A stretch of 64,000 nucleotides of DNA from Circinella umbellata (lineage: Eukaryota; Mucoromycota; Mucoromycetes; Mucorales; Lichtheimiaceae). A model generated the notes under the pieces. The model saw nothing but the letters and a program-made list of their open reading frames with translations. It was not told the origin of the DNA and made no database searches. Positions 12,880 to 28,037 of this stretch are shown here, in pieces. The stretch is from the NCBI GenBank assembly GCA_025093555.1, contig JAIWNF010000003.1, positions 496,001 through 560,000 of the forward strand, given 5' to 3'. Every line of letters starts with the position of its first letter. Positions within the stretch are counted from its first letter, which is position 1. The translations under genes were made by a program, and so were the position numbers.

Positions 12880-13709
12880 ATGACCTATTTTTTATTACAG
12901 TTTTAGATTTTTTATAATCTATATACTTTTTGTACATTACCTTTGCTGTTATGTTTTTAATTATATATATATATATATCCTATTATTACCGTTATTATAA
13001 AACTTATGTTTTTTCCAGAAAGCTATTTATTTTATACATATATGTGTTTCGTTTTTATTATGTACGCTTTTGAGAATATGAAGTATAAAATCGGATTAAT
13101 TCATTAGTGAAATATCTTGATCACTGGTATCAGTTTTTCAAAGTGTAACAGTGAAAACTAGCCAATCATATTGAGTACCCACTTTTGCTAGTAAAGAACA
13201 TCTATTTGAAGTGGTGGCTGATCTATGTATTATAACACACACATAACTCGGATAATAGATAATCTTCAATTGTTTAAGAAAAAGCATTAAATCATTTCTC
13301 TATATCTTTCGTAAAGCCAATAAAAAATATAATTTAAACATTGTTCGATATACTTTTTGTGGAACACATTTTAAACATATACACAAGGACACAATAACCA
13401 AAAATAGAAAATACAATTATTATTCTTTCTACTCACCGTCATTACCGTCATTATCAATTTAAATAGAATAAAAAACTCAATAAATGATCAATGTGTGAGA
13501 AATACCTACTGGTGTATACTTTTTTTTTTCTTTTTTTCAATCACCGCCAACAGTTTTAGAAGAAGATCTAAGCAAACACATTTTTTTTGTGCTTCCACTC
13601 ATTCTTTTTTCTTCTTCCAACTTGCTTTCAAACTCGAACCAAAAATACCCCACTTTGACCTCCACTCTTTTTTTTTTCCTTCTTCTCTATCCCTTTTAAG
13701 ACTCCTGTA
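12880..13709. other. Intergenic region before the forkhead gene
   Basis: AT-rich 3' UTR and spacer to about 13400, then a pyrimidine-rich leader (about 13515-13700) directly before the forkhead start codon. No coding exon or RNA gene was recognised. Confidence 0.6.
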
Positions 13710-16337
<2,628 letters not shown>

Positions 16338-16630
16338 CCCTTTTGATATTTTCTTTATTATCATTATTTAAATATATATTCCATCTTGTATACTTTTACA
16401 CTTTGTCTTTTTTTATTTTCTGCTTGTTTATTTGAAAAAATTAAAAAAGAGAAGGCTTTTCGTTTGTCTATTTCAAGTGCATGTAAAAAAATATGTCCAT
16501 TATTACTATTATCATTATTATTATTATTAAGTGTATAAAAGACATGTGAGGAGTGATGGGATTACAGCAATGAAAGAGCGTTTCTCGATAAATGTTTTTT
16601 ATTATTATTATTGACAAATCCTATCCATTT

Positions 16631-19600
16631 TTATAGCAATGATGATTCATCGACAGGTTCGGTGGTTGCCTTCAATCTAGTAATTTAATCATTCAAAAGA
16701 AAAATAACGAAAGAAAGAGTAAGATTCATTTACACATATACAGTAAGTATGCCTGGTCTATATAATTACTTACTTCCGCATGTAATTTTCAGGTTTCGAT
16801 ACCCATAATCGACCTAATTTCCATAATCCTGCCTTTAAATCTCGATTTAATCGCTTCAATTCTCGCGTATCTAATCGATTGGGGGCTACAACATTACGCA
16901 TATGCCATTCTTCAATTTCACCCGAAAGTCGACGATACATGCTCACAAAATCCGCCTGCGGTAAATTGGAAACAAGATAATTACAGCAAAGACGAATTGT
17001 TTGTAATGGTTGATATAATTCTGTAGATAACTCCTCTTGTCCTTCTTCATTATCATCTTGCTTATTCAATTGCCAACTAATAGCATAATTTCGTGCATCG
17101 GAAGCCCACTCTTTCATCATTACACGTATCATAATTTCTTCAGCCCGTTCATTTAATTGTTCAAATCCATCTTTGGTAACTGCTAAAAATGTTTTATCGT
17201 ACGGTTCAGGAATACATAGAAATGCTAGACGTGGATCTTTTTCCTTTTTAGATGTTATAGCTGTTTCAAGAGCTTCCATATGATTTCGTATTTGGTATTG
17301 TAATTCGAGAAAATGCTAATTATTTACATATGTTATTGATGAGTTTACCCCTTCATAGAAATTTATGTATGTATAAAAAGATTGTTTTTTTCTCTTTTCA
17401 TAAGAATATACAAACACTACTTTATACTTACATCATCCACTGCATATTCATCAATAGCGTTGGATATGGTTCGTGCACTTGCCCACCATCGACATAATTT
17501 TTTCAGCGCTGCTAAAGAGCCACCATAGTCAGCTGAGCTCACAACCCCCGTGACAGCATCTGGCAGTGTACCAGGAACAGGTACAGTTCGAATTAGATTG
17601 AATGCTTCAAACGAATCCAACGCAGAAGTAAGTTGATTTTGGAATTGATTTAATAAAGAAAGTTGGATTTCCAAGAAAAAATCAAGTTTTTGATCTAGTC
17701 TTGGAATAAGTTTATATGTTTCTATTTCCAGAAAATTGGTCCTTGTTAGTAACAGATCTACTCTTTTCGTTAAATAAAAGCTTATTCAAATCCCCTCCTT
17801 CCTCTCCATCTCCTTTCTTCAATAAAGATTGTTTGTTTGTTTTTTACCAGTTACACTATTATATAAATTAATTAATTTGGCTGCTATTCGAGTCGGTTTG
17901 GATCCCATATTATTATAACCTTGTTGTTGTTGCTCATTTTCTTCTTCGATAGGTTCATATGCCTGTCTATCCATTGCAATTTCGTCATATCGTGCTTGAG
18001 CGACTAAGAAAAAAAATGTCAAAAATTAAACAGTGCAACGAAAATATATAGAAATTGAAATTGGTAGCTCAGATAACATACATTTCTTTTCAGCTATAAA
18101 CCATGCATTATAGGAATCTCGATCATCCAAAATAATAGAAGCTATGCTACCACCACTATATGCATAATCTTCTTGTAATACTTTATCAAAATCAAGTGCT
18201 TCATGAATCGTATGACTTAGCCATCGTGGTCTACTTCGTAACCTTGGTAAACTATGTTTTAATTTGCGTGATACATTCTTTAAGAGTTCGGTAATAAATA
18301 AATCTTTGGCCGAATATTCGCTTCCAATAGTATCGACAATAAGCGGTTGGATTGTTGTTACAAGAAAAGGAATATGCGTGGATATTGTTGTTTTCACGTG
18401 GGTAAAGTACCATTCTGGCTACACCATTGAATTTTTTTTTTTTGTTAGCAAAAAAAGAAAATAGAAGATAATTATCATCTCTCTACCGTATACTTTATCT
18501 ATCTTACTTTATCAAGTCTATTGGTTGGCTTTGAACTTTCAAAATGAAATCGGAACCGTAAAGTAATTGCTTCCAACATAATGACAATAGGCGTTGGAGT
18601 ATCTCTATATTCTGGATCAGGACTACATTATTTCAATATCAGTTATATTTTAGTTAATAAAAACAAAGCAAAAAAAACACATATAAAGATTAGTTATTAC
18701 TTTACCATTTGAGTAAGGCCAAATTTCGAAATTGCTTTTCAAAATTCTCAAGTTTAGCACGTACTTCGAGTCCATAAGGCGGTTTGATAGGTACAGGCCA
18801 TCCAAGTTCTTCAAGACAAGCTTTGAAATTCCTATTCAAAAAAAAATTACTTATTAACAACATTATTATTTTTCATTATCTTTATTATTAAGTAACATGA
18901 ATAGATACTTTTCTTACTTTGATAGAACATCCTTCATATCATGGTATAGTAAAAGGGCCCGTTTATGCAAATCTTGTACCAAATCATCACTGCCTAAACA
19001 TTGTGATTCGAATAATTGAGCAAACTTGACAAGTTGTTGATATGGTTTAATTGCTTTTTCTGGATCTTCTTCCATATATACCATGGCTTGCTTTCTATAC
19101 GTTATAAATTCACATATTTACACATGTATATAATAGACAGATAGACAGATAGATGTTTAATTGCTGTTAAATAGAATTAGTAAAGCACGATCCATTTTTA
19201 AATTACCGAAGATCAGAAGCAACAAGTAGTGTCTTGATACACATCTTGGCTTTATTAAGACGCGTGATTTTCTGTTCTACAGCTGTCAGTTGTTGCAATA
19301 GCACTGCGCTGGGTTTATCATTTCCTGCACCTGTAAGCTGTGTATGCAACATTCCTAGTTGGTCTTTTGTTTTTGCTAATTCGGAATGAAGTTCACCAAG
19401 TTGTGTTTGTTGACTATTTGCTTTTGACAGTATTGTGGAAAGGACTTTTTTAGTATTCTCTTTTTTTATTTTGAGCTATATAATTATAGATATATAAAAT
19501 AAAGGTACTGTTTTAGCGCAAGGCAGTCGAGAAGAGGGGAGAGAATACTAGAGTGTTATAAATGTGAAACGCAAAAAGTAACCTCTTGATCGAGTTGGCT

Positions 19601-19729
19601 CTGATGGTGTCGCTTTTTAGCAAGTAATTCTTTAAGCTTTTCATTATCTAAATCTTTTGACGACTTAAAAGTGGTGTTGAGAAACGAGTTTACTGAGTGG
19701 TTATTGATGCTCATTTCGTTTAAGTTCAT
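16631..19729 (-). CDS. RINT1/Tip20 family ER tethering protein
   Basis: Nine or more exons. Well-defined ones are 19583-19729, 19207-19475 and the exon reaching down to 16774. A last small exon, 16631-16676, is reached by a GTAAGT donor at 16773 and extends the protein past SKPENYMRK to end VDESSLL. The N-terminal third is a coiled coil (NEKLKELLAKKRHH, then a long Lys/Gln heptad-like segment). The core has the RINT1 signature RFRFHF, KPTNRLDK, PEWYFTHV, then an IPFL..IQPL region and WFIAEKK. The C-terminal part contains ISNAIDEYAVDD and KPENYMRK, matching the RPENYFK of animal RINT1. The family is a subunit of the Dsl1/NRZ complex, which captures COPI vesicles returning from Golgi to ER. The start could be 19729 or 19714; 19768 is also in frame. 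It is head-to-head with SRP68. Confidence 0.88.
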
Positions 19730-19924
19730 TGGAAATAGTAGGAAGCTAGGTTCCAACAAAGAGCACAAGAAAAATAGGAAGCAGCGCGGACCTGAAATAC
19801 ACTGGGTGATGGAATAATTCGCCTATTCTTTTGCCTGACGACAGATTATATTTTAGTCTACCGTGTGTCTCAGTCCAACCAAGGTTTTTGATTATTATTT
19901 TCTCGATCAGAAAACTTATAAAAC
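19730..19924. promoter_or_regulatory. Compact bidirectional promoter, RINT1-like / SRP68
   Basis: Only about 195 bp separates the two divergent start codons, so both genes must draw on the same short region. It is less AT-rich than neighbouring spacers and has no clear TATA box. Both products serve the ER, which makes co-regulation plausible, but the sequence alone does not show it. Confidence 0.5.
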
Positions 19925-22289
19925 ATGGAAGTCGATACACCAACCATTAAACTCGATGGTAATAATTCATATACTCTTGACAACAATAACAATAAGTGAA
20001 AAAAAAAAAATAGAACGCCCTATAATAATTTAATTTATCTCAATTGTTTATCTTTTTAAAAGTTTTGGAGTTGGTGAACAACTCGCGTATGACATATGGT
20101 TTACGCCATCAAGACTTTGAACGTTACCGGTAAAAAAAAAAGAAAGAAAAAAGCTTGTGGTTTTTTTTTGCAATCTATTCGTTTAAACATAATAGAATAA
20201 CTGATAGCAACGAAACATATATGTATATAATAATAATAGTAAACATTGTACGCATCGCGTTCAACGACTTCGACAAATTCTTCATCTGACGAAACCAAAT
20301 AACAAAAAGACGAATCAACAAAAGGAATTACCTGAAAAAATTACAGATGTACGATATCTTCACTTGTTTGTGTTTGAAGTGGAACGTGCTTGGGCTTATG
20401 CGATGGATTTGAATCAAGGACTTTCTGCTGATACGCGCAAAAGACATCATACCCGAAAGAAATTGAAGCGTGCTACTCAACATGCCGAAGCACTTTATCG
20501 ACTATGTGAACAACAAGATGTAGAGGATCGATCAAAACTTGAAGTTAAGGTAAATAAAAAAAATTAATTGGTTATATAAGGAAGGAAGAGATCCGGCCCT
20601 TGTTATACTGATATACTGATGCAATATTTATTCTTTGGATTAGGCTTATGCTGCTGCTATGCGAGGCCACTTATATTTCGAATTGCAACAGTGGCAAGAT
20701 GCATTAAATCAATTTATTTCTGCTAGGTAATATAAAGTTTGATACATGATAGAATGAGAGAGAGAGAGAGAGAGATTCTATTATATTCTAAGCAAAAAAA
20801 AAAAATAAAGGTCAAATGATTAAATAGTCAATTCATTTCAAAAACAGAACAATCTACGAGCACTTTGCCACTCTCAGCACATCCACCCAACATGAAGCTC
20901 TTTGCTATTCAGCTATCGATGATATTGATCCCAGTATACGTATTTGCGCTTACAACCTTCGATTGAACGAAACTTCTATGGTCAACAACGTGGATGATCT
21001 TGTCAAATCGCTAAAAAAATCAGAAGCAACTAGTGGTCATATCGCTCCACTCGAACAACAATTGTCCAAGATCAGTGAAAATAATGCGGCGGCAAAGAAA
21101 CAAGTCGTTGCTGCACAGGTCAATTGGAGGAACAAACAAGTCATTATTAAATCTGACAAGGTAGCAAAAGGTATAGCCAAAGCCGAAGAAACTACAAAGC
21201 AAGATCAAGATCAATTTGATCTTGTATTGGGTAGTTGGGCAGATGCGGAAAAATTGGTAAAGAAGGCTTTAAAAGAAGACAAAGAAGCTACTGCAAAGGT
21301 AGCATCGTCCAAGTCAGCCAAATCGACAGAAGAACTTCAATTTATTCAATCGTATGTGTCGTATAATTTGTATTCTCGCTCGATACAACGTAATGTTCGA
21401 TTGGTAGCACAAGGTGATAAAACTACACCTCAAGAAAATGTTCGATTACATGATGATATTTTGAAGGTATATTAATTTACCGCCTTTTTTTTTGTACTTT
21501 TGGAAAGGGGTTTTACTAGGAACGAGAATTAGTTTGCTTGGTATACTAAATTCTAAACTCCCTCTCTTAAAAATAGTACTTGGAATCAATACGGGAACTG
21601 TTATCATTAGAAGAACAAGATGGTCAACTGGATTGGGAATTAAATGTTTTGACACATTATTATCGTGCTAACAGATGCTTGTATGTCGCTCAAGCATATG
21701 CTAGTCTTAATCGTATTCCTGAAGCAGTAGCACTTTATCGTGTAGCTCAAACTTATGTTGCACAAGCTAAACAATTACTTTATCAAGGCGGTGGTTTCGC
21801 TGATGACTCAGTATTGAAAGTAACTGAAGGTGAACTTGGTGAATTGGAACAAACACTTCGCAACAATACATGGAAAACACAAGCAACTTGGTATTTGAAG
21901 CATGGCGGTAATACTGCTGATAATGATCTTCAATCTCAAATGGAGCAATTGAATTTAGATGATAAGAAGGTCAGTAAAAAAAAAAAGGAGGGCAAAGAAA
22001 CAATGGATTTTTGGAATGAATAAAATCTATAGATAACTAATAAAAAACACCTTTATTTCTTCATCACATTTAGATTCCTTTATTGGAACAACTTGATGTA
22101 TATCCATCTACACTGACAACTGAGGCTCCCAACTTGGTTGAATTTCCTCCACGATTCGAGCCTGCTGTTGGTAAACCTTTCTTCTTTGATCTGGCTGCTA
22201 ATCATATCCAATATCCTGATGCATTATCAGAACATTCAGAGAAACCTTCCGGTTTATTCTCAAAATTCTTTGGCTTCGGTGGAAAATAA
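19925..22289 (+). CDS. SRP68: Signal recognition particle subunit SRP68
   Basis: Seven exons: 19925-19958, 20063-20129, 20240-20549, 20644-20726, 20848-21466, 21577-21969 and 22074-22289 (1722 nt, 573 aa; human SRP68 is about 630). Family hallmarks in order: YGLRHQDFERYR, HRVQRLRQIL, VRYLHLFVFEVERAWAYAM, RKRHHTRKKLKRATQHAE, TIYEHFATL, IRICAYNLR, VNWRNKQV, LQFIQSYVSYN, and the C-terminal block NLVEFPPRFEPAVGKPFFFDLAANHI, ending in GLFSKFFGFGGK. SRP68 binds the three-way junction of SRP RNA through its basic N-terminal half and SRP72 through its C-terminal part, within the cytosolic particle that targets ribosomes to the ER. The first exon is only 34 nt and encodes 11 residues. Confidence 0.96.
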
Positions 22290-25200
22290 ATGATATACAT
22301 TAATAAAAAAAAAAAGTATCTATTATATATATAAGGCCCTATCCCTATTAAAATACAGTTTATAAACAGACTTTGTGTGTATTGGAAAACAAAAATTTCT
22401 TGTAAAACTAAGTTAAAATATGTTATTTACTAATATATAATTATTAAATACATGATTGAAAATATCTTCCAAAAAAGCAACATATACATATTAACAGCTT
22501 GATGTTAATGATTTGATAACCTTGCCAGAATAGCCGTGGTAGCATATGATGTACTAAGATTGTTGGAACACATCTGCATAAGCTGAGCTAACATCAATGA
22601 AGAATCCATCACTAATGTTGATAACAAACAAGTTAGAAACGTAATATATATAAGATTAAAACCACCCAAGAACAAAATAATTAATATGAATCAAATGCAC
22701 TTGCGTAGCAAACAACTGGCAGTGTAAAGAATACTGTTGTGAAAGATAAAAATTTCTGTTTTTCTCAAAAGATAATCGTCTTACATTATGAATTTTTGCA
22801 TAGAAAATAAAGCGATATAACTGGTTTCTTGTCGACATCTTTGTCAAATAACAGCCTTGGATTTACATCGTCAAGGTAATGTTACTTTGGTCTGTATTGT
22901 TTAAAAAAATCTGGAGATAGAATATTATTCTTTTTTCTACGGAATATAACAAACGAGTATAATAGAATAAGCTATTTGTGATTACTTCAAAGCTGCTAAT
23001 TAGCTGAGGTCTTGAAACAAGGTATGAGTACCTGGCCAAAAATCCACCTTAAAAAATGTCTGCTGAAAGTTATGGTAACAGTTAATAGCTCAATAATAAA
23101 AACAAAAATGGTATGGGAAATTAACTATTCTTCTCACTATACCCGAGATGTGTTTTAGTAGCTGAATTTACAGTGATACATCTTGTATTTCTAAGCTTGC
23201 AGGAATAATTAAAACAAAGAACACTTGATGAAAAAGAACCGTGTCTCTTGTTTTTATATTAATAGAAAAAATGTTGAGTACGGAACGGGGGAGGGTAGCA
23301 AAAATAATGCTGCAGTTATCAAAAAGAAGGAGTTGAAGACACGATTACATAGTCCAAAAGTAATGAAAGATATCTTTACAGGAGCAGCAAGTATGGTAAT
23401 TGATAATGAAAAGCTTCGTTCGTGCTTTGAAGTTGTCTAATATTCAGTCAAACAAGCAAGGAAAATCAGTTTTAGATTTTTGGTACAGCATAACATTAAG
23501 CGATGGTATTAACAGGCATGTTCTAGATATAAAAGTTTGGCGCTTTCGGTTTCAGTCTGTCTAGAGGAAATCATATGCCAAGTACAAATTTGGCTGAGAT
23601 AACAATACCTGAATATGCTACTACAACATTCTCTACTGCCAGTATACTCATCAACTTACTTTGAAAGCCAGGGCAAATTATTTTTGTATTTCTGCACATA
23701 TATATCTTGAAAGTGAACTAGCGAGCTCTTTTATCTACACGCAATAATTTTTGCTTTATCCTGTTTGAAGAACGTCTTCTTCGACATGAAATAAAAGATT
23801 GTTTTGATACTTTCATTTTTGTGTGGTTTTTTGGAATCTTATAACCATCTAGGTTAAAAAAGTACGTCGCTGCTCGAAGCTGAGATGAGCCAAGAATTTA
23901 TTTTTACCGAAAATTGATTCTTGTTTCCCACTGCAAAAGCGCGCACAAAACTTTAATTATCAGTATCATAAACAGCGATTAAAATCTCTAGCCGAGTAAT
24001 AGTGTATTTATCTTGAGGAGAAGCAATAAAAACAAGGCCATTGGATTATCTAGTAGAAAAACACGATATAAAGTAGTAACATTTTACTTGGCCCAATGTA
24101 ACTTACTTCCTAAGACATAATAAAAACAAGAAAGAAAAGGAAAAGAAAAGCAAAGAGAACAGTTTGTAAAACTAGCTAAATCTGTCTGATAAATAAATAC
24201 CCCCTATAATACAACATTAGCAACATTGAAAGTGAGGTATTTGGTCTTAACAAATCACTTTGTTCTGTAAGAAAAAATATGATTCATCAAATAAAATAAT
24301 AGTTTAGAATTATTTATTGTGCGTAGTAAAGTAATATGAGCTGTTGTAGCAGGCTATCGCGCATGAGATTTTGTGCAAATCTCAAAGAAATGATAACCTG
24401 AAGTAAAAACTGTTAATTTTTAATTAAAAGAGAAAATCAAACATTAACCTTTTTTTCTTCTTTATATTTATATCCCACATGATGTACTAGACAGGCTTAC
24501 AAAGAAAGCCATTAATATGTTACGACTATGACATCACTTATTGGCAACCCGTTCTTAATTAATTTTTATGTTGTGTTTTTGTTAGAGTGTGCTCTAAAAA
24601 GTTATTCTACCGATTTGGGGTGTTAGACAGTGTATAGGTTGTGATTATTGATTGGAAACATCAATAATTGATAAGAGCTACTAACTGTCATGAAGATACT
24701 TGTCGATTGCATTAATTAATAACATTCTTGCATATGATTGTTTATTATTCTATGAGATAATTACTACTACCTGTCCGCTTAGTCTTGGGCAGATAGTTGT
24801 AAGACAAAAGAATAATATATTAGCTGCTACTAAGTCACAATTGATCACTGTTGTTCTGCTCTATGGTCAAATAATAATAATAAAAAATGTAGAATAGAAG
24901 CAAAATGTCAATACAAATAAAATTTCAATATAGCCCCGGGCTGTAATAGTATATTGATATCATAATATACAAGGGTAGACCTGTTATCTCATGAAAACAA
25001 AAAAATAGTGGCAGTTTTAAAAGTGTAAAAATAAATCTAAATAAGAAGTTAAAATCATAAACTATGTTTACTTTTGTTTATCTGTGAGAGAAATATAGTA
25101 TCAAGCACACAATAAGAATTGTGTAATATCATTTCGCTCTTTGGAGGTTAGTAAAAGAAACCTTTATAGTTTAAGAATAGATTTGACTTATCATAACCAA

Positions 25201-25488
25201 ATTACCATTGTTATTATATAATTAATGACTAAAATATCTTTGTATTCTTTACACTTTAGAAGTAAATAAATACTTTCATGGATAGGGAACATAATATCTT
25301 GATGAAAAATACTAAATAATTATATTACTGCTAGATACCAAATTATAATTACATAACCATATAATAAGTACGATATATGAAAAGCAATATTATTATTAAT
25401 AATTATTACTACTATATAAATATTATCAACAAGCAAAAAAAATATTATAATAAAAAGAAATTAATATTATAATAATGTAATGTAATAA
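22290..25488. other. AT-rich spacer with possible gene remnants
   Basis: About 3.2 kb without a supportable gene. Two short open stretches look weakly protein-like. One on the minus strand ends at 22505-22507 (LMLAQLMQMCSNNLSTSYAT near its end). One on the plus strand is at 23225-23440, containing KKKELKTRLHSPKVMKDIF. Neither shows extending exons or a family motif, so they may be decayed fragments. This marks the left edge of the repeat-rich island. Confidence 0.5.
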
Positions 25489-25509
25489 CACTGGACTTAA
25501 AAGGTGGTT

Positions 25510-25672
25510 TGAGAAAATGGGTCTTGCTAAAACTTTTGGGTTTGAGCTGGTTTGAGCGGCTCAAACGCCCCTGAATGATTTGAGCTGGCTCAAACCGCTC
25601 AAACCAGTAGTTTGAGTAACCAGGTCGCTCAAATTCTTAGTTTGAGTATTCTCAAACGTGTTCAAATAAAAA
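25510..25672. repeat. Left subterminal TTTGAGC/GCTCAAA array
   Basis: Roughly a dozen copies of TTTGAG(C) or its reverse complement (G)CTCAAA lie within about 160 bp, spaced irregularly and in both orientations. Local GC content is clearly higher than in the flanks. The arrangement can fold into several hairpins and resembles transposase-binding subterminal repeats. Confidence 0.8.
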
Positions 25673-25841
25673 GTTACCTTACACAAAATAAATATTAAGC
25701 TATGCAATATTCATTGAGCATTGTAATACTTCATTACTCTTTTTTGCTATTTAGTTTTTTTTTTCTTTTTTTTCGCAAAATGCAGACAGCTTCCGAAATT
25801 TATTATGGGATCAAAATAAATTTTGTAACCAGTGTTTTCAA

Positions 25842-26027
25842 ATGAGTACGCGACCAGAAAAATACATTCACCAAAAAGAAAGTGCCGAAGATCGTCATAA
25901 GCGTGATTATAGCACAGAACTTTTTGAAGAATGGATTGCGAGTCAAGGCAATGAGGATATGATGGATCTTGATGACAATGGTAGAGATTTATTTTTTATT
26001 ATAATATTAAGATATCATCTTAACTGA
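25842..26027 (+). pseudogene. Isolated coding exon inside the mobile element
   Basis: An ATG opens a protein-like stretch MSTRPEKYIHQKESAEDRHK continuing into YSTELFEEWIASQG and an acidic MMDLDDN, where GTAGAG could serve as a splice donor at about 25980. A possible second exon (about 26033-26065) ends in a GTAAAA donor. The sequence then runs into the hAT-like insertion at 26178 and no further exons were found. I read it as the 5' end of a gene carried by, or belonging to, the larger element and broken by the nested insertion. I do not recognise the family. Confidence 0.4.
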
Positions 26028-26169
26028 GAGTAAAGTTCGTAGTCGATATACACAGCTACACCTGGTAAAAATTAGCTCATTTACCCAAAAAAAAAAAATA
26101 ACGAGTACCGTTTTTATTATTGGAAGTTCTTTTAAAAAATTATAAATGGTAAGTTATATGAATGATAAT

Positions 26170-28037
26170 GTTATTTTTAGCTTTCTTCATCTCATCCGAC
26201 ATCCGCTCATCCGATCCGTATCCACATCCTCAAGTTCGGATGCAGATGGGTCTTTACGGATGCGGATGGGTGTATCATCCAATCCGATGATGCAACCATC
26301 CGAAAGATTCAAAGTGGTGATGGGTGTTTTTTTCAATGAAGTTGTTTATAGGTGTTTATAAAAAAAACATAAGAATATTGGATTGAAAAAGTATGCCGCA
26401 TTTTTAATGTAAGTGTAGTAAGTCAATAAATGTGACAAATATTATTTTATCAACTCGAAGATTCATCAAACTTTTTAGATCTAAGCTTTTTGAAATGATC
26501 TAATCCCAGAGATGTTGAAATGTTATTACTTGTCCCTATTCATTATATTTCTTATAACATATTATTCCTCAAATTATTCATGTCACAACATTTCCTATAT
26601 TATTTCATAATAATACTAATATTTGTCCCTTTCCAAAACAAAGAATAGCAAATAAAAAAAAATAACCATTCGTTGAAGAAGACATCTAGAATAGTTTATT
26701 TGATATTTGTATTACCATAGTGATATATATAATATAATTATAAACCCCAATACTCTCTCTATTTTGTACAGTCCAAATGTTCATCATCCAAATATTCATC
26801 ATCCAAATCCAAGTATATAAACTGTAATATCAACCCATATCCGCAGCACTTTTTTTTTCAATGATTATTTGCTTAAGTTATAAAATCTACTCAAAGAAAA
26901 ATAAAATAAAATACTACCACCATTAGTAAACAAATATATTATAGTAATATAATTCGGAGAAAGGGTATGCGTAAAAAGAAAGAGTAGTACCACTTACCAA
27001 TCGTCAAGCACAATCTCCAGTTATATAAAAGCAATTATGTCAAAGATAGGGATATATAAAAAAGAAGGAGCTTTGATAATAAAATTGAGTAATGCTAGTT
27101 GCTTTGTAGGGTTATCAAGGTGTATATTAGATAGTTTTATTGACCAAGATTAAATAAAATATTTGTTAAAATCCATTGGTAAATAAAGTAGATTGTTGTA
27201 AAAAATATATTTGTCTATAAACTCGATCCACAATAGTTAGTAGAGCAAAGATGTAATATTGTAATCGTTAAACTAATAGATGCTTATTGGCGTTATTGAA
27301 CATGTCCGTTCGTGTGTAAAATAGATACGATAATGAGTGATTAAAATAATATAATAAAAAAAAGACTACCAAACTTAGTTGTTTCATTTGGAATCATTAT
27401 TTTCCATTATTAAAAAAGATGACTGTATTAAATGGAGTAACGAAGATTTGATTGAAGAAGCTTAGTTTTCTCTTTTTTTTTGGCTGTCACACATAATTTT
27501 TACATACACACACACACCTTATATACTCACGCGCACTTTATTCTTTCCCTATTTTTTATATTTCTCTTCAGAAAAAGCTTTCATCTACTATATTATCTTA
27601 TACATTACAGATTTATTTATTTTATTTTTATATTTATAATAAAAATTACCATTTACTTTTCTACAATTGCCATTGTTTATTGAAATATGCTTCTATTTTG
27701 TTTCTTTGTACCAGTTTAAAGTACAATATTTATTCTGAACCAATCTAAACCAAACGCGCTATATTATACTTATATACAAAAAGACAAATTAACCATGATA
27801 ACAATTTTTACAATATCCAATACCTTTTTCTTAGATTCCAAATGAAAAATTACTATAGATTATTTCACTCTTTTCTTTGATTCACCACAATACGACGATT
27901 CTTCCTACTTTGACTGTATTTCTGCCAAAAAAAATATACATACACACTTCATCTACCCATCTGATCCACATCCAATGCGGATGCAGATAGCCCTATTATC
28001 CAATCCAATCTGATCCGTGAAGAACACTAGTTATTTT
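26170..28037. mobile_element. Non-autonomous hAT-like element with 8-bp target duplication
   Basis: The element spans 26178-28029 (1852 bp). It is flanked by a perfect 8-bp direct repeat GTTATTTT at 26170-26177 and 28030-28037. Its ends are imperfect inverted repeats, TAGCTTTCTTCA on the left and TAGTGTTCTTCA (reverse complement) on the right, 10 of 12 matching. Subterminal GC-rich clusters of CATCCG/CGGATG motifs occur at 26190-26312 and 27953-28018. An 8-bp duplication with short TAG-type termini fits the hAT superfamily. No transposase reading frame was seen, so it would depend on a helper elsewhere. It sits inside the larger CACTA-like element and is therefore the younger insertion. Confidence 0.72.

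Noticed and set aside
27480..27683. Open frame inside the hAT-like element as a possible transposase
   Set aside because: Sixty-seven residues of almost only Phe, Ile, Tyr and His, typical of AT-rich noise, without hAT transposase motifs.
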